A program made the position numbers and the translations under genes. 64,000 nucleotides of DNA from Bacillota bacterium (lineage in GTDB: Bacteria > Bacillota > Clostridia > Oscillospirales > Ruminococcaceae), in assembly GCA_023418925.1 (NCBI GenBank), contig JAEZYS010000029.1, forward strand, positions 62,001 through 126,000. The letters are read 5' to 3'. The notes beneath the pieces were generated by a model. The model was not told the origin of the DNA. It ran no database searches and saw nothing but the letters and a program-made list of their open reading frames with translations. Shown here piece after piece: positions 24,340-33,644 of this stretch (positions are counted from its first letter, which is position 1; every line of letters begins with the position of its first letter).

Positions 24340-24876
24340 TCAATTAGCAAAGACTTTCTTGACACTTTCCTTTACTTTAGTAAATCCATGGTGTATGATT
24401 TGTGCTCTGAAAAGCACTGTTTCAAGCAATCCACAGTATTTATCAACTAATATTATTACATATGTTTCTTTATGCTTTGGAAGTGACAAGGTCAGAGGAA
24501 ACATATGCTTTTCAATAATTTCACTTTCAAGGTCAGAAATCGTGAAATTTTTTAAAGCATTGTTAAGGGCAAGTTTTGGGTGATACGAACCATGAAAACC
24601 ATTTTCACCCTTGTAAGTATGCCAATCATATAAAAACAAATCATGGAGCATACCGCCTCTTGCTCCGGCTCTTGCATCCAATGAGAATTTTTTGCACAAA
24701 AGATAATTATAATATGATACGTTAACGCAATGTTCAAAAGTTGTAGTATTACCATGCTGTATATAATTTTTCATTTGCTGAACCACTTCATTATTAAAAA
24801 GGTCATCGACAAAACTATTATATTCATTTAGTCTTTCATCTGTCAGACTAAACTTTGATCCTATTGGTTTTATCAT
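24340..24876 (-). CDS. HD-domain hydrolase-like protein
   Basis: The 178 residues contain an HD-type metal site: the first histidine in NTTTFEHCVNVSYY, then GGMLHDLFLYDW with the HD pair, and a later EKHMFPL histidine and DKYCGLLE aspartate. The family includes phosphohydrolases acting on nucleotides or phosphodiesters; the substrate here is unknown. The region after the HD pair (WHTYKGENGFHGSYHPKLAL) resembles uncharacterised clostridial HD proteins. GAGGT precedes the ATG. It runs opposite to the mraZ cluster from the shared 440-base intergenic region. Confidence 0.8.
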   Translation of the reverse strand: MIKPIGSKFSLTDERLNEYNSFVDDLFNNEVVQQMKNYIQHGNTTTFEHCVNVSYYNYLLCKKFSLDARAGARGGMLHDLFLYDWHTYKGENGFHGSYHPKLALNNALKNFTISDLESEIIEKHMFPLTLSLPKHKETYVIILVDKYCGLLETVLFRAQIIHHGFTKVKESVKKVFAN

Positions 24877-25177
24877 TTATTTACCTCACATATTATTTAT
24901 ACTTCCAACTATGTAATAGTATAAAACATTTTAATTCAGATTTCAACACTTAATTAATAACATATTATATAAAGTTAGCATAGAGAAACTATTTATTATT
25001 ACTAATATGTGTAACAAATTAGTAATATCACTTAAAAATATTTGTTATTGCATTAATACAGTATACTATTTGTATAAATATTTAACATTATTACATTAAA
25101 AAGAGCTAATTAGTAAAAATGCATTAAAAATTACAAAAAATTTCATTATTAATTTAATTGTGAATTTTATATTGCGG
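24877..25177. other. AT-rich region between the HD gene and mraZ, with a 9-bp inverted repeat
   Basis: No coding frame is visible. At 24998-25026 ATTACTAAT and ATTAGTAAT form a perfect 9-bp inverted repeat with an 11-base centre, and an extra half-site ATTAGTAA lies at 25109-25116. The geometry resembles a protein operator, but no regulator can be named. Confidence 0.4.
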
Positions 25178-25206
25178 TTGCTTTTTAAAGACGTGTGGTG
25201 TATAAT
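25178..25206 (+). promoter_or_regulatory. Sigma-A promoter of the mraZ cluster
   Basis: TTGCTT at 25178-25183, a 17-base spacer and TATAAT at 25201-25206. The leader to the mraZ start is about 105 bases. Confidence 0.75.
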
Positions 25207-25252
25207 AACATTGAAGTGGTGACGAATGGTGTATAAGTGGTGAACAGTGGTG
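25196..25252. promoter_or_regulatory. Array of TGGTG boxes, probable MraZ binding sites
   Basis: TGGTG occurs at 25196, 25217, 25227, 25238 and 25248. The last four are spaced 10, 11 and 10 bases, about one helical turn, and the first is two turns upstream, abutting the -10. MraZ proteins are known to bind short G-rich direct repeats at this pitch ahead of their own gene. A further TGGTG overlaps the mraZ ribosome site near 25306. Confidence 0.7.
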
Positions 25253-25317
25253 ACAAATTGCTGCTTATACAATTTTTAGATACATACTATTTTAAAAAGA
25301 AAGTGTGGTGATAAAGC

Positions 25318-25746
25318 TTGGCAGAAAATTCTCTTATGGGTACTTATGAACACGTCATTGACATAAAAGGACGTATGGCCTTCCCAAATAAGCTCAGGGA
25401 GCGCCTCGGCATATGCTTTATCGTCACAATCGGACTTGACGGATGCTTGTATGTATATTCCAACAATGAGTGGGACATATTTACAGAAAAGATTAAGACA
25501 CTTACAGGCGATAAAGCAAAAGCTGCAAAGATGTTTATTATCAATGCCACACCTGTTGAAGCAGACAAGCAGGGCCGTATCCTAATACCACAGAAACTTC
25601 GTGAGTATGCTGGACTTGAACATGACGTTACAGTCCTTGGTGTTATTAACAGAGCAGAAATATGGGATACCGCCAGATTTAACAAAATCAGCTGCGATAT
25701 TACTAACGAAATGCTTTCTGACGCTATGGCTGATCTTGCGTTCTGA
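25318..25746 (+). CDS. mraZ: Transcriptional regulator MraZ
   Basis: The 142-residue DNA-binding protein controls its own cluster. It has two AbrB-like SpoVT half-domains: GTYEHVIDIKGRMAFPNKLRERLG at about 8-31 and EADKQGRILIPQKLREYAGL at about 80-100. In each, the DxKGR / DKQGR loop holds the DNA-contact residues. The start is TTG 25318; the next ATG (five codons later) has no ribosome site, whereas GTGGTGAT precedes the TTG. It is first of eleven co-directional division and wall genes. Confidence 0.95.
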   Translation: MAENSLMGTYEHVIDIKGRMAFPNKLRERLGICFIVTIGLDGCLYVYSNNEWDIFTEKIKTLTGDKAKAAKMFIINATPVEADKQGRILIPQKLREYAGLEHDVTVLGVINRAEIWDTARFNKISCDITNEMLSDAMADLAF

Positions 25747-25775
25747 TTTAAAACTCAATATAAAGGAATTTAAAT

Positions 25776-26696
25776 ATGAATTTTTCTCATGTTTCAGTAT
25801 TATTGAACGAATGTCTTGAAGGACTTGACATCAAGCCTGACGGAATTTATATTGACGGGACCTGCGGCGGAGCCGGACACTCCTGTGAAATAGCTAAAAA
25901 GCTTTCAACAGGACGTCTTCTTGGAATCGACCGTGATCCTGATGCTGTAGCTGTAGCTTCCGAAAGACTTTCTCCTTATAATGCTGAAGTTATCAGGGGA
26001 AACTACTCAGAAATAAAAGAAATTGCAAACTCAGCCGGAATTTCCAAATGTGACGGCATACTTCTCGACCTAGGTGTATCTTCATATCAGCTTGACAATG
26101 CAGAAAGAGGTTTCTCTTATCATAGTGATGCTCCTCTTGATATGAGAATGTCAAAGGAAGGAACCTCTGCAAAAGATATTATAAACACATGGTCATTTGA
26201 AGAGCTTTCAAGAATTATTTTTGAATATGGTGAAGAAAAATTTTCAAGAAAAATTGCTGAAAATATTATAAAGACAAGAGAAGCTAAGGAAATCCAGACT
26301 ACTCTTGAGCTTGCCGACATTATAAAGCAATCTATACCTGCAAAATTCAAACGTGAAAAGAATCCATGCAAAAAGACATTTCAGGCAATTAGAATTGCTG
26401 TCAACTGTGAATTTGAGCATCTTAATAAGGGACTTGACGATTCATTTGAACTATTAAAGCCTGGTGGAAGGCTTTGCGTTATAACATTCCACTCACTTGA
26501 GGACAGAATTGTAAAGCAGCGTTTTGCTTCATTCTGTAAAGGATGTATTTGTCCACCGGATTTTCCACAGTGCGTTTGTGGCAGAAAGCCAAGAGGTAAG
26601 CTTGTGTGCAGAAAGCCTATTGAAGCTACTCCTGAAGAACTTGAAGTAAACAACAGAAGCAGAAGTGCAAAATTAAGGATTATCGAAAAATTATAA
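25776..26696 (+). CDS. rsmH: 16S rRNA (cytosine-N4)-methyltransferase
   Basis: RsmH (MraW) uses SAM to methylate N4 of C1402 in 16S rRNA. The 306 residues include the SAM motif YIDGTCGGAGHS, LLGIDRDPDA, GILLDLGVSSYQLD, and the FHSLEDRIVKQ signature near the C-terminus. The cysteine-rich segment CKGCICPPDFPQCVCGR is usual in clostridial members. AAAGGA lies about ten bases before ATG. It is second in the division cluster, 29 bases after mraZ. Confidence 0.96.
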   Translation: MNFSHVSVLLNECLEGLDIKPDGIYIDGTCGGAGHSCEIAKKLSTGRLLGIDRDPDAVAVASERLSPYNAEVIRGNYSEIKEIANSAGISKCDGILLDLGVSSYQLDNAERGFSYHSDAPLDMRMSKEGTSAKDIINTWSFEELSRIIFEYGEEKFSRKIAENIIKTREAKEIQTTLELADIIKQSIPAKFKREKNPCKKTFQAIRIAVNCEFEHLNKGLDDSFELLKPGGRLCVITFHSLEDRIVKQRFASFCKGCICPPDFPQCVCGRKPRGKLVCRKPIEATPEELEVNNRSRSAKLRIIEKL

Positions 26697-26708
26697 GGGG
26701 GATTTATT

Positions 26709-27170
26709 ATGGCAACCAACAATCTTGCATATGATTTGTCCAAGTACGAAGATTACAATCCAAAAAAGTCTCCTGATATTAAGGTTAAAAAGATAACAAG
26801 AGAACAGACTGGTTCTGCGCCTAAGGTAATTGTTGTCACATTGATGGCAGGAGTTCTTATGGGTGGGGTTATTTACGGAAAGGTTCAAAATGCTTCACTG
26901 CAGACTGAGATTGCAAATCAGGAAGAACAGGTTGATATTCTTTACAGTGAAAATGTCAGAATGCAGACTGAATTAGAAGGAAAAAGCGCACTCAAGACAG
27001 TTGAGGAATATGCTGAAAATGTTCTGGGAATGCAAAAGCTTGATAAGTCACAGGTAGACTACATAACTATGGAAAGTGGAAATGTTGTTGAAATTCCTGA
27101 GGACAGCAACAATGTATTTGTCAGAATTAAAAACGCTTTTGATGATTTTGTGGAATATATAAGAGGATAA
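26709..27170 (+). CDS. ftsL: FtsL-like division protein
   Basis: The 153-residue bitopic membrane protein lies in the standard ftsL position after rsmH. It has a basic cytosolic tail (about 1-40), a membrane helix (VIVVTLMAGVLMGGVIYG), then a coiled coil (NQEEQVDILYSENVRMQTELEGK) and the YAENVLGMQKLDKSQVDYI region typical of FtsL/DivIC. It probably forms a complex with DivIB and activates the FtsW and PBP enzymes at the septum. Sequence similarity in this family is low, so the call leans on position and topology. Confidence 0.82.
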   Translation: MATNNLAYDLSKYEDYNPKKSPDIKVKKITREQTGSAPKVIVVTLMAGVLMGGVIYGKVQNASLQTEIANQEEQVDILYSENVRMQTELEGKSALKTVEEYAENVLGMQKLDKSQVDYITMESGNVVEIPEDSNNVFVRIKNAFDDFVEYIRG

Positions 27171-27242
27171 CACAATATTATATAAAGAAATAGGCAGAAG
27201 TCCAAGCTTATTATATTCAATTTCTGCACTGTTTTAAAACAA

Positions 27243-27263
27243 GGGTTGCAGAATATGCAACCC
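27243..27263 (+). promoter_or_regulatory. Hairpin between ftsL and the penicillin-binding protein gene
   Basis: GGGTTGCA and TGCAACCC form a perfect 8-bp stem with a 5-nt loop, followed by GTATTTA rather than a U-run. It lies in the 139-base gap and may lower or process the transcript between the two cistrons. Confidence 0.4.
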
Positions 27264-27309
27264 GTATTTACATTAAAACACCAATAATTATTCTAAGAGG
27301 TGAACCCAA

Positions 27310-29583
27310 TTGTCTTATCAGCCAACAAGCAAAATGAAAAGAAAACTTAATATCTGGGTGCTGTTTATGCTTTTGGCTTTTACCTGCTTTATTATAGTGA
27401 GTCTTTTCAGAACTTCAATTACCGATAATGAAAAGTATCAGGTTCTTGCAAATGAAAATCACTTTGGAAGCACTACGGTAAGCGCTAACAGAGGCAGCAT
27501 TTATGACATGAATGGAAAAATTCTTGCTCAGTCAGCAACTGTTTATTCAATAATTATTAATCCATATGCTTTATCAAACCTTGATAATGAAAAGATTGTT
27601 GAAGGAACAGATAAGACTGAACAGCAGCGTCAGCTTGATGCGACCGCTACTATTCTGAGCGAAGAACTCGGAGAAGTTACATATGATGACGTTGTAAAGA
27701 AGTTTGAAAAAACCACTACAAAATGGGTATGTGTTAAGAAACTTGTAGAAAAACCTATTGCTGACAAGATACTTATGCGTGCCGATGAAGAAAATCTTAT
27801 CGGTAATCTTATCTACACTGAACAGGATACAAAAAGGTATTACCCACAGGGGGAGCTTGCTGCCGCTGTAATAGGATTTACAAACTATGAGGGTGACGGA
27901 ATATACGGCGTTGAATCATATTATAATGAATATCTTTCAGGCGTTGACGGAAAAGTAATTTCTGCTACAGATGCCCAGGGAAGAGAAATGCCATACAAAA
28001 ATGATAAGATTTATGCAGCTCAGGATGGAAACTCGCTGTATCTTACCCTTGATATGACTTTGCAGTATTATGTAGAGAAATATCTTGAAGAAACAATAGA
28101 AACACATGAGGTTGAAAACCGTGCATGTGCAATTATAATGAATGTCAAAACAGGAGCTATTCTTGCAATGGCTACTACACCTGGTTATGACCTGAACGAC
28201 AGAAACTCAATCTTTTTTGATAAGGATAAGCAATATCTTGACACTATAGTTGATGAGGAAGAATATAATAATGCTTATGCGACCATCAGAGAAAAACAGT
28301 GGAAAAATAAAGCTATAACAGAACTTTATTATCCGGGATCTGTTTTTAAGGTTGTTACAGGAAGTGCGGCACTTGAAGAAAAAGCTGTTTCACTTGATTC
28401 TACATTTGTCTGCAACAGAACATACGTTGTCAGGGATACAACTTTCCACTGCTGGGCAAATTATTCTCATGGAGTTCAGGATTTTACAACAGCAATGACA
28501 AATTCATGCAACCCAGCTTTTATTCAAATTGGTGAAAGACTCGGAGCTGATAAATTTTCTGAATACTTTGAAGCATACGGATTTACTGAACCTACTGGCA
28601 TTGATCTTCCTGGTGAGGCATCAAGCTTATTCGTATCACCTGATAATATGGGACCTGTTGAACTTGCATCAAGTTCCTTTGGTCAGACTAATAAAATTAC
28701 ACCTATGCAGATGATAACCGCATATGCTGCTGTTGTAAACGGCGGATATCTTATGACTCCTTATGTTGTCAGCAAAATAGTAGACCCTAACGGAAACGTT
28801 GTAAAGACTACAGAACCTAATGCAAGACGTCAGGTTATTTCAGAGGAAACATCTGAAATGATGAGAGGTGTCCTTGAATCAGTTGTAAACACCAAGGGTG
28901 GTTCAAACGCTTATATAAAGGGATATAAAATCGGAGGAAAATCAGGAACATCACAAAAGCAGGATGAAAACAATGCCCAGAAAAGAGAAGACCTCTATGT
29001 TTCATCTTATGTTGGATTTGCTCCTGCTGATGATCCTGAAATTATAATGCTCGTTATGGTTGATGAACCTATGGGAAAGGAATATTACGGAAGCCTTGTT
29101 GCTGCTCCTGTAGTTTCTAATGTATTCAAGGAAGCTCTTCCTTACCTTGGGTATTATCCTGAATATACAGAAGAGGAACTTGCTGAAATGGATATTACAG
29201 TTCCATCCGTTCAGGGCAGAAATGTTGATATGGCAAAGAAAACTCTTGAACAGCTAGGACTTCAGGTTTCTGTTCTTGGAACCGGAAATACTGTTATTAC
29301 ACAAGTCCCATCAATAGCTTCATCAATTCCTAGAAACGGAAAGATTATTCTTTATACTGAAGAAAATCAGGAAACTCAATATACAACTGTACCGAATATC
29401 ATTGGCAAACCGGTTGACGAGGTTAACAGAATTTTGACAGAAGCAGACCTCAATTTCAAGTTAGGTGACGGTGCATCTCATAACTCAAGCTCTGTTGCAT
29501 TTTCACAGAATTATGGAGAAGGATGTGTTGTCCCTGTCGGAACAATCGTCGAGGTTTACTTTATTATAAAAGATGAAGGCTAA
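27310..29583 (+). CDS. Class B penicillin-binding protein (PBP2x/SpoVD type) with two PASTA domains
   Basis: This transpeptidase crosslinks septal or spore-cortex peptidoglycan. The 757-residue protein has a membrane anchor at about 15-38, a dimerisation domain starting SANRGSIYDMNGKILAQS, and a transpeptidase domain with the three active-site motifs: SVFK (nucleophile Ser344), SCN and KSGTS. Two C-terminal PASTA domains follow (ITVPSVQGRNVDMAKKTLEQ; TTVPNIIGKPVDEVNRIL). The start is TTG 27310 with AGAGGTGA six bases upstream; the next ATG has no ribosome site. It could be the vegetative FtsI or the sporulation SpoVD; only one such gene is present here. Confidence 0.92.
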   Translation: MSYQPTSKMKRKLNIWVLFMLLAFTCFIIVSLFRTSITDNEKYQVLANENHFGSTTVSANRGSIYDMNGKILAQSATVYSIIINPYALSNLDNEKIVEGTDKTEQQRQLDATATILSEELGEVTYDDVVKKFEKTTTKWVCVKKLVEKPIADKILMRADEENLIGNLIYTEQDTKRYYPQGELAAAVIGFTNYEGDGIYGVESYYNEYLSGVDGKVISATDAQGREMPYKNDKIYAAQDGNSLYLTLDMTLQYYVEKYLEETIETHEVENRACAIIMNVKTGAILAMATTPGYDLNDRNSIFFDKDKQYLDTIVDEEEYNNAYATIREKQWKNKAITELYYPGSVFKVVTGSAALEEKAVSLDSTFVCNRTYVVRDTTFHCWANYSHGVQDFTTAMTNSCNPAFIQIGERLGADKFSEYFEAYGFTEPTGIDLPGEASSLFVSPDNMGPVELASSSFGQTNKITPMQMITAYAAVVNGGYLMTPYVVSKIVDPNGNVVKTTEPNARRQVISEETSEMMRGVLESVVNTKGGSNAYIKGYKIGGKSGTSQKQDENNAQKREDLYVSSYVGFAPADDPEIIMLVMVDEPMGKEYYGSLVAAPVVSNVFKEALPYLGYYPEYTEEELAEMDITVPSVQGRNVDMAKKTLEQLGLQVSVLGTGNTVITQVPSIASSIPRNGKIILYTEENQETQYTTVPNIIGKPVDEVNRILTEADLNFKLGDGASHNSSSVAFSQNYGEGCVVPVGTIVEVYFIIKDEG

Positions 29584-29653
29584 TTGAAATTCTGATTACG
29601 GCTTTCACGCCCTACTCGGCTGATTTCCAAAATTCCTTTATGCGGAGGTTATT

Positions 29654-32518
29654 ATGAAGTTAATAGATTTACTTAACGACGCAATGCAGAATCAACATGC
29701 TGTTGTCAGATTGATTGATACAAAAGCTGACGTCAGGGGCATTACAGACAATACAAACGATCTGAAACCAGGATTTATTTTCATCTGCGTAAAAGGTAAT
29801 AATTTTGACGGACACACGGCTGCACAGGAAATGCTTGACAAGGGTGCTGTTTGTGTAGTTACAGAATATGATCTTAAAGTTGATAATCAGATAATTGTTG
29901 ATAATTCAAGAAAATTCTATGGTCTGCTCTGTGCGGCATGGTTTGGTCATCCTGAAAAGAAGCTTCATCTTCTTGGTGTAACCGGAACAAACGGCAAGAC
30001 AACTATGGCTACACTTATAAAAGAAATCTTAAGACACAACGGTAAAAGGGTTGGCTTTATCGGTACAACTGGTACTGAAATAAACGGAGAACCTGTCAAA
30101 ACTGATGAATCAACTTCCACTACTCCAAGAGTTTATGAATTGTACTCTTTATTCAAGAAAATGGTTGATAGCAGATGTGAATTCGCAGTGATGGAGGTGT
30201 CCTCCTTTGCTCTTGAACAAAACAGAATTGGTCCTGCTATATTTGATGTTGCTGTCTTTACAAACCTCACACAGGATCACCTTGACTATCACAAGACAAT
30301 GGAAAACTACTATCAGGCAAAGAAAAAACTCTTTACAGATCATTGCCGTACTGCAATAATCAATAAACAGGATGGATACGGTGAAAGACTGTACAAGGAA
30401 ATAACCTGCGAAAAGTACACCTATGCAGTTAAAGAAAAGGCAAGCGTTTTCGGAGATAACATTAAAGTTCAGGGTGGAACAACAAAGTTCTGGTTCTGCA
30501 CACATGAAAAAAGCTTTCCTGTTACCCTTAACATGATTGGTGTGTATAATGTCAGCAATGCTGTTGCAGCAATTGCAGTATGTTCTAGGATAGGCATTTC
30601 TATCCAGGGAATAATAAGGGCAATGTTAAGCTGTAAGGGCGTAAGAGGAAGATGCGAAGTTATTCCGACTGACCGTGACTTCATGGTTATCTGTGACTAT
30701 GCACATACTCCTGATGCTCTCGAAAATATGCTTCCTAACATCAAGGCAAATATAAAGGGCAGGCTTATATGCCTGTTCGGATGCGGCGGTGACAGGGACA
30801 AAGCAAAACGTCCTCTGATGGCAAGGGCTGCTGAAAAATATGCAGATTATCTTATAATTACTTCAGATAATCCAAGGAACGAAAATCCAGAAAAAATCAT
30901 AGATGATATTGTTTCAGGACTTAACAATTCAAAACCTTTTGATGTAATAACAGACAGACGTGAAGCTATTCATCATGCAATAAAAATTGCACAGAAGGAT
31001 GATGCAATTGTACTTGCCGGAAAAGGGCATGAGGATTATCAGATTCTTTCCGGAAATGTGCATATTCATTTTGATGAACGTGAAGTTGTTGCAGAAGCTC
31101 TAAACACAAACAAGGCCGTTCATATTGAAAGAAAAATCCGTGAACAGCTTCCTGTTTTTGATATCATTGCTGCTATAAACGGTAAACCACACCTTGTTTC
31201 ACATCCACAAATGTATGCATATGTTGACCTTATCAGCTCTGATACAAGAACAATTCAAAAAGGTTCTATTTTCTTTGCAATCAAGGGTGACAAGTATGAC
31301 GGACATGATTATGTAAAGGAAGCAATAAAGGCAGGAGCAGTTGTAGCTGTTACTGAAAGAGTTGTTGACGAATGTCCTTGCATTATTGTACCTAACACAA
31401 GAAAAGCACTTCTTGATCTTTCATGCTATTACCGTTCAAAGTTTTCTCCGATTCTTGTCGGCGTAACTGGGAGTGTCGGAAAAACAACCACCAAGGAAAT
31501 GATAGCTCTTGCTCTTTCTACATCATACAAGACAATGAAAACTGAGGGAAATCATAACAATGAAATAGGACTTCCGTTCACATTGTTCTCGCTTAATCAC
31601 AGCTATTCAGCCGCAGTAATAGAAATGGGTATGTCACACTTTGGTGAGATTGACAGACTTTCCCGAACAGCAAGACCTACTATTTGTGTCATTACAAACA
31701 TAGGCTATTCACACCTTGAAAATCTGGGTTCAAGAGATGGAATCCTTAAAGCTAAAATGGAAATACTCAACGGTGCCACTTCTGATGCTCCGCTTGTAAT
31801 AAATGCTGACGATCCATATCTTTATTCAATCAAGCTGAAATATACGATAAAGAATAAAATTATCACCTTCGGCATAGAAAATGAAGATGCTGATTTCAGA
31901 GCTATAAATGTTACTTTCAATGAGTTTGGTTCTACATTTGATCTTATGTATGAAAATGAGGTTATACAGAGCTTCACTCTTCCATGCTCCGGTATTCACA
32001 ATGTAATGAATGCTTTGTGCGCTGCTGCTGTTGCAAAGATAAGCAATGCTGATATGAGTGCAGTTGCAAAAGCATTAATGAATTTCGAAACTGATCCTTT
32101 AAGACAGCACATTGAAAAACGAGGCGAACAGACTTTGCTTGTTGACTGCTACAACGCATCACCTACATCAATGGAAGCAGCAATAAACCTTCTTGCTGAT
32201 ATGAAACCTGAGGGAGAAGGCAGACGTGTTGCTGTTCTCGGTGATATGCTGGAACTTGGTGCAAAGTCGCCACATCTCCATGAAAAGCTTGGTGAATACG
32301 TTGTACGCAAGAATATAGATATTCTTGTATGTTACGGCGAGTATGCCAAGTACATCGCTAAACGTGCTGATGAACTTGGTATGCACTCAGGATGTTCAAA
32401 TCAAAAGGATATGATTGTGAACTTTTTGAAATTCAAACTTAGACCAAATGATATTGTTCTCTTCAAGGCAAGCAGAGGAATGCATCTTGAAGAAATAATT
32501 GAAGAATTATATAAGTAA
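29654..32518 (+). CDS. murE-murF: Fused UDP-MurNAc-tripeptide ligase and MurF ligase
   Basis: One 954-residue chain contains two complete Mur ligases. MurE occupies about 1-490: P-loop GVTGTNGKTT at 108-117 and FTNLTQDHLDYHKTM. The specificity motif DNPR at 405-408 points to meso-diaminopimelate rather than lysine. MurF occupies about 500-954: SSDTRTIQKGSIFFA, P-loop GVTGSVGKTT near 603, EGNHNNEIGLPFTLF and CYNASPTSMEAA. The fusion adds the third residue and D-Ala-D-Ala in successive cytosolic steps. In most genomes these are adjacent separate genes. GCGGAGG precedes the ATG. There is no internal stop or frameshift. Confidence 0.95.
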   Translation: MKLIDLLNDAMQNQHAVVRLIDTKADVRGITDNTNDLKPGFIFICVKGNNFDGHTAAQEMLDKGAVCVVTEYDLKVDNQIIVDNSRKFYGLLCAAWFGHPEKKLHLLGVTGTNGKTTMATLIKEILRHNGKRVGFIGTTGTEINGEPVKTDESTSTTPRVYELYSLFKKMVDSRCEFAVMEVSSFALEQNRIGPAIFDVAVFTNLTQDHLDYHKTMENYYQAKKKLFTDHCRTAIINKQDGYGERLYKEITCEKYTYAVKEKASVFGDNIKVQGGTTKFWFCTHEKSFPVTLNMIGVYNVSNAVAAIAVCSRIGISIQGIIRAMLSCKGVRGRCEVIPTDRDFMVICDYAHTPDALENMLPNIKANIKGRLICLFGCGGDRDKAKRPLMARAAEKYADYLIITSDNPRNENPEKIIDDIVSGLNNSKPFDVITDRREAIHHAIKIAQKDDAIVLAGKGHEDYQILSGNVHIHFDEREVVAEALNTNKAVHIERKIREQLPVFDIIAAINGKPHLVSHPQMYAYVDLISSDTRTIQKGSIFFAIKGDKYDGHDYVKEAIKAGAVVAVTERVVDECPCIIVPNTRKALLDLSCYYRSKFSPILVGVTGSVGKTTTKEMIALALSTSYKTMKTEGNHNNEIGLPFTLFSLNHSYSAAVIEMGMSHFGEIDRLSRTARPTICVITNIGYSHLENLGSRDGILKAKMEILNGATSDAPLVINADDPYLYSIKLKYTIKNKIITFGIENEDADFRAINVTFNEFGSTFDLMYENEVIQSFTLPCSGIHNVMNALCAAAVAKISNADMSAVAKALMNFETDPLRQHIEKRGEQTLLVDCYNASPTSMEAAINLLADMKPEGEGRRVAVLGDMLELGAKSPHLHEKLGEYVVRKNIDILVCYGEYAKYIAKRADELGMHSGCSNQKDMIVNFLKFKLRPNDIVLFKASRGMHLEEIIEELYK

Positions 32519-32535
32519 TATTTGGAGGAACTGTT

Positions 32536-33549
32536 ATGCCATTCTGGATCAATTTGCTGGTTGCCCTTATTTCTTTTGGGGTAGCATCAGCAACAGGCTT
32601 ATTTTTAATACCGCTGCTTAAAAAAATACACTTCGGGCAGACTATATATGAAAAAGGTCCTGCGTGGCACAAGGATAAACAGGGTACCCCTATCATGGGT
32701 GGTTTCATGTTTATAATAAGTTCAATTGTTTCTACAGGCATTGGCATTGTGCTTTACAGACTTTCAAGAAACACACTTTTACTTGCTGAAGACAAAACAC
32801 TTCTCTACAAGCTCCTTGCGGGAATAATTTTTGCTCTTCTCAATGCATTTATAGGATTTCTTGATGACTATATCAAAGCCGTAAAGAAACAAAACCTCGG
32901 ACTCAAAGCAAAGCAAAAAATGGCTATGCAATTTGTATTCTCATGTGCTTTTCTGCTTGCACTCTACATTATCGGGGACAGATCGACTGCAGTTGTCTTC
33001 CCTCTTATCGGTGAACTTGAACTTGGGATATTCTATTATCCTTTAATGATTTTATATATGATATTCCTCACAAATGCTGTAAACTTAACAGACGGAATTG
33101 ATGGACTCTGCGGAACTGTTACTGTTATTTCAGGACTTTCTTTTGTTGTACTTTGCAGCTTTATGAGCAACTGGGAATATTCAATTTTCTCAATGGCCCT
33201 TGCAGGAGGATGCTTAGGATTTCTTGTCTGGAACCTCCACCCTGCCAAAGTATTCATGGGAGACACAGGTTCAATGTTTTTGGGGGGATCAATTGTTGCT
33301 ATAGGCTTTGCAACAAGACAACATGTTCTTCTCGCTGTGATAGCCATTGTTTATATCTGCGAGGCTCTCTCTGTTGTACTTCAGGTTATCAGCTTCAAGA
33401 CAACAGGAAAAAGAATTTTTAAGATGTCCCCTATTCATCATCACTTTGAAATGTCAGGTTTTTCAGAATATAAAATTGTTATAGCTTTTTCATCAGTAGC
33501 TATGATTGCAGGAATTATTGCTAATACTATTTTCAAGCTTTCTCTGTAA
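32536..33549 (+). CDS. mraY: Phospho-N-acetylmuramoyl-pentapeptide transferase
   Basis: MraY moves phospho-MurNAc-pentapeptide onto undecaprenyl phosphate to make lipid I. The 337 residues have about ten membrane helices and the conserved cytosolic loops: GTPIMGG, FLDDYIK (magnesium aspartates), NAVNLTDGIDGL, FMGDTGSMFLGG and PIHHHFE. It lies 17 bases after the Mur ligase fusion, with TTGGAGGA before ATG. Confidence 0.96.
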   Translation: MPFWINLLVALISFGVASATGLFLIPLLKKIHFGQTIYEKGPAWHKDKQGTPIMGGFMFIISSIVSTGIGIVLYRLSRNTLLLAEDKTLLYKLLAGIIFALLNAFIGFLDDYIKAVKKQNLGLKAKQKMAMQFVFSCAFLLALYIIGDRSTAVVFPLIGELELGIFYYPLMILYMIFLTNAVNLTDGIDGLCGTVTVISGLSFVVLCSFMSNWEYSIFSMALAGGCLGFLVWNLHPAKVFMGDTGSMFLGGSIVAIGFATRQHVLLAVIAIVYICEALSVVLQVISFKTTGKRIFKMSPIHHHFEMSGFSEYKIVIAFSSVAMIAGIIANTIFKLSL

Positions 33550-33644
33550 GACAGTATCTCGCTAAACTAAGACAATACTATAACGGACTTAATAAAATAT
33601 TGCCTTTATTACTTATACTTTTATAATGAAAGGATGGTCAGAGA

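Noticed and set aside
33600..33627. Promoter-like TTGCCT, 16 bases, TATAAT ahead of ftsW
   Set aside because: The predicted start of transcription would fall on or after the ribosome site, leaving a leaderless message; the hexamer is likely chance in AT-rich DNA.
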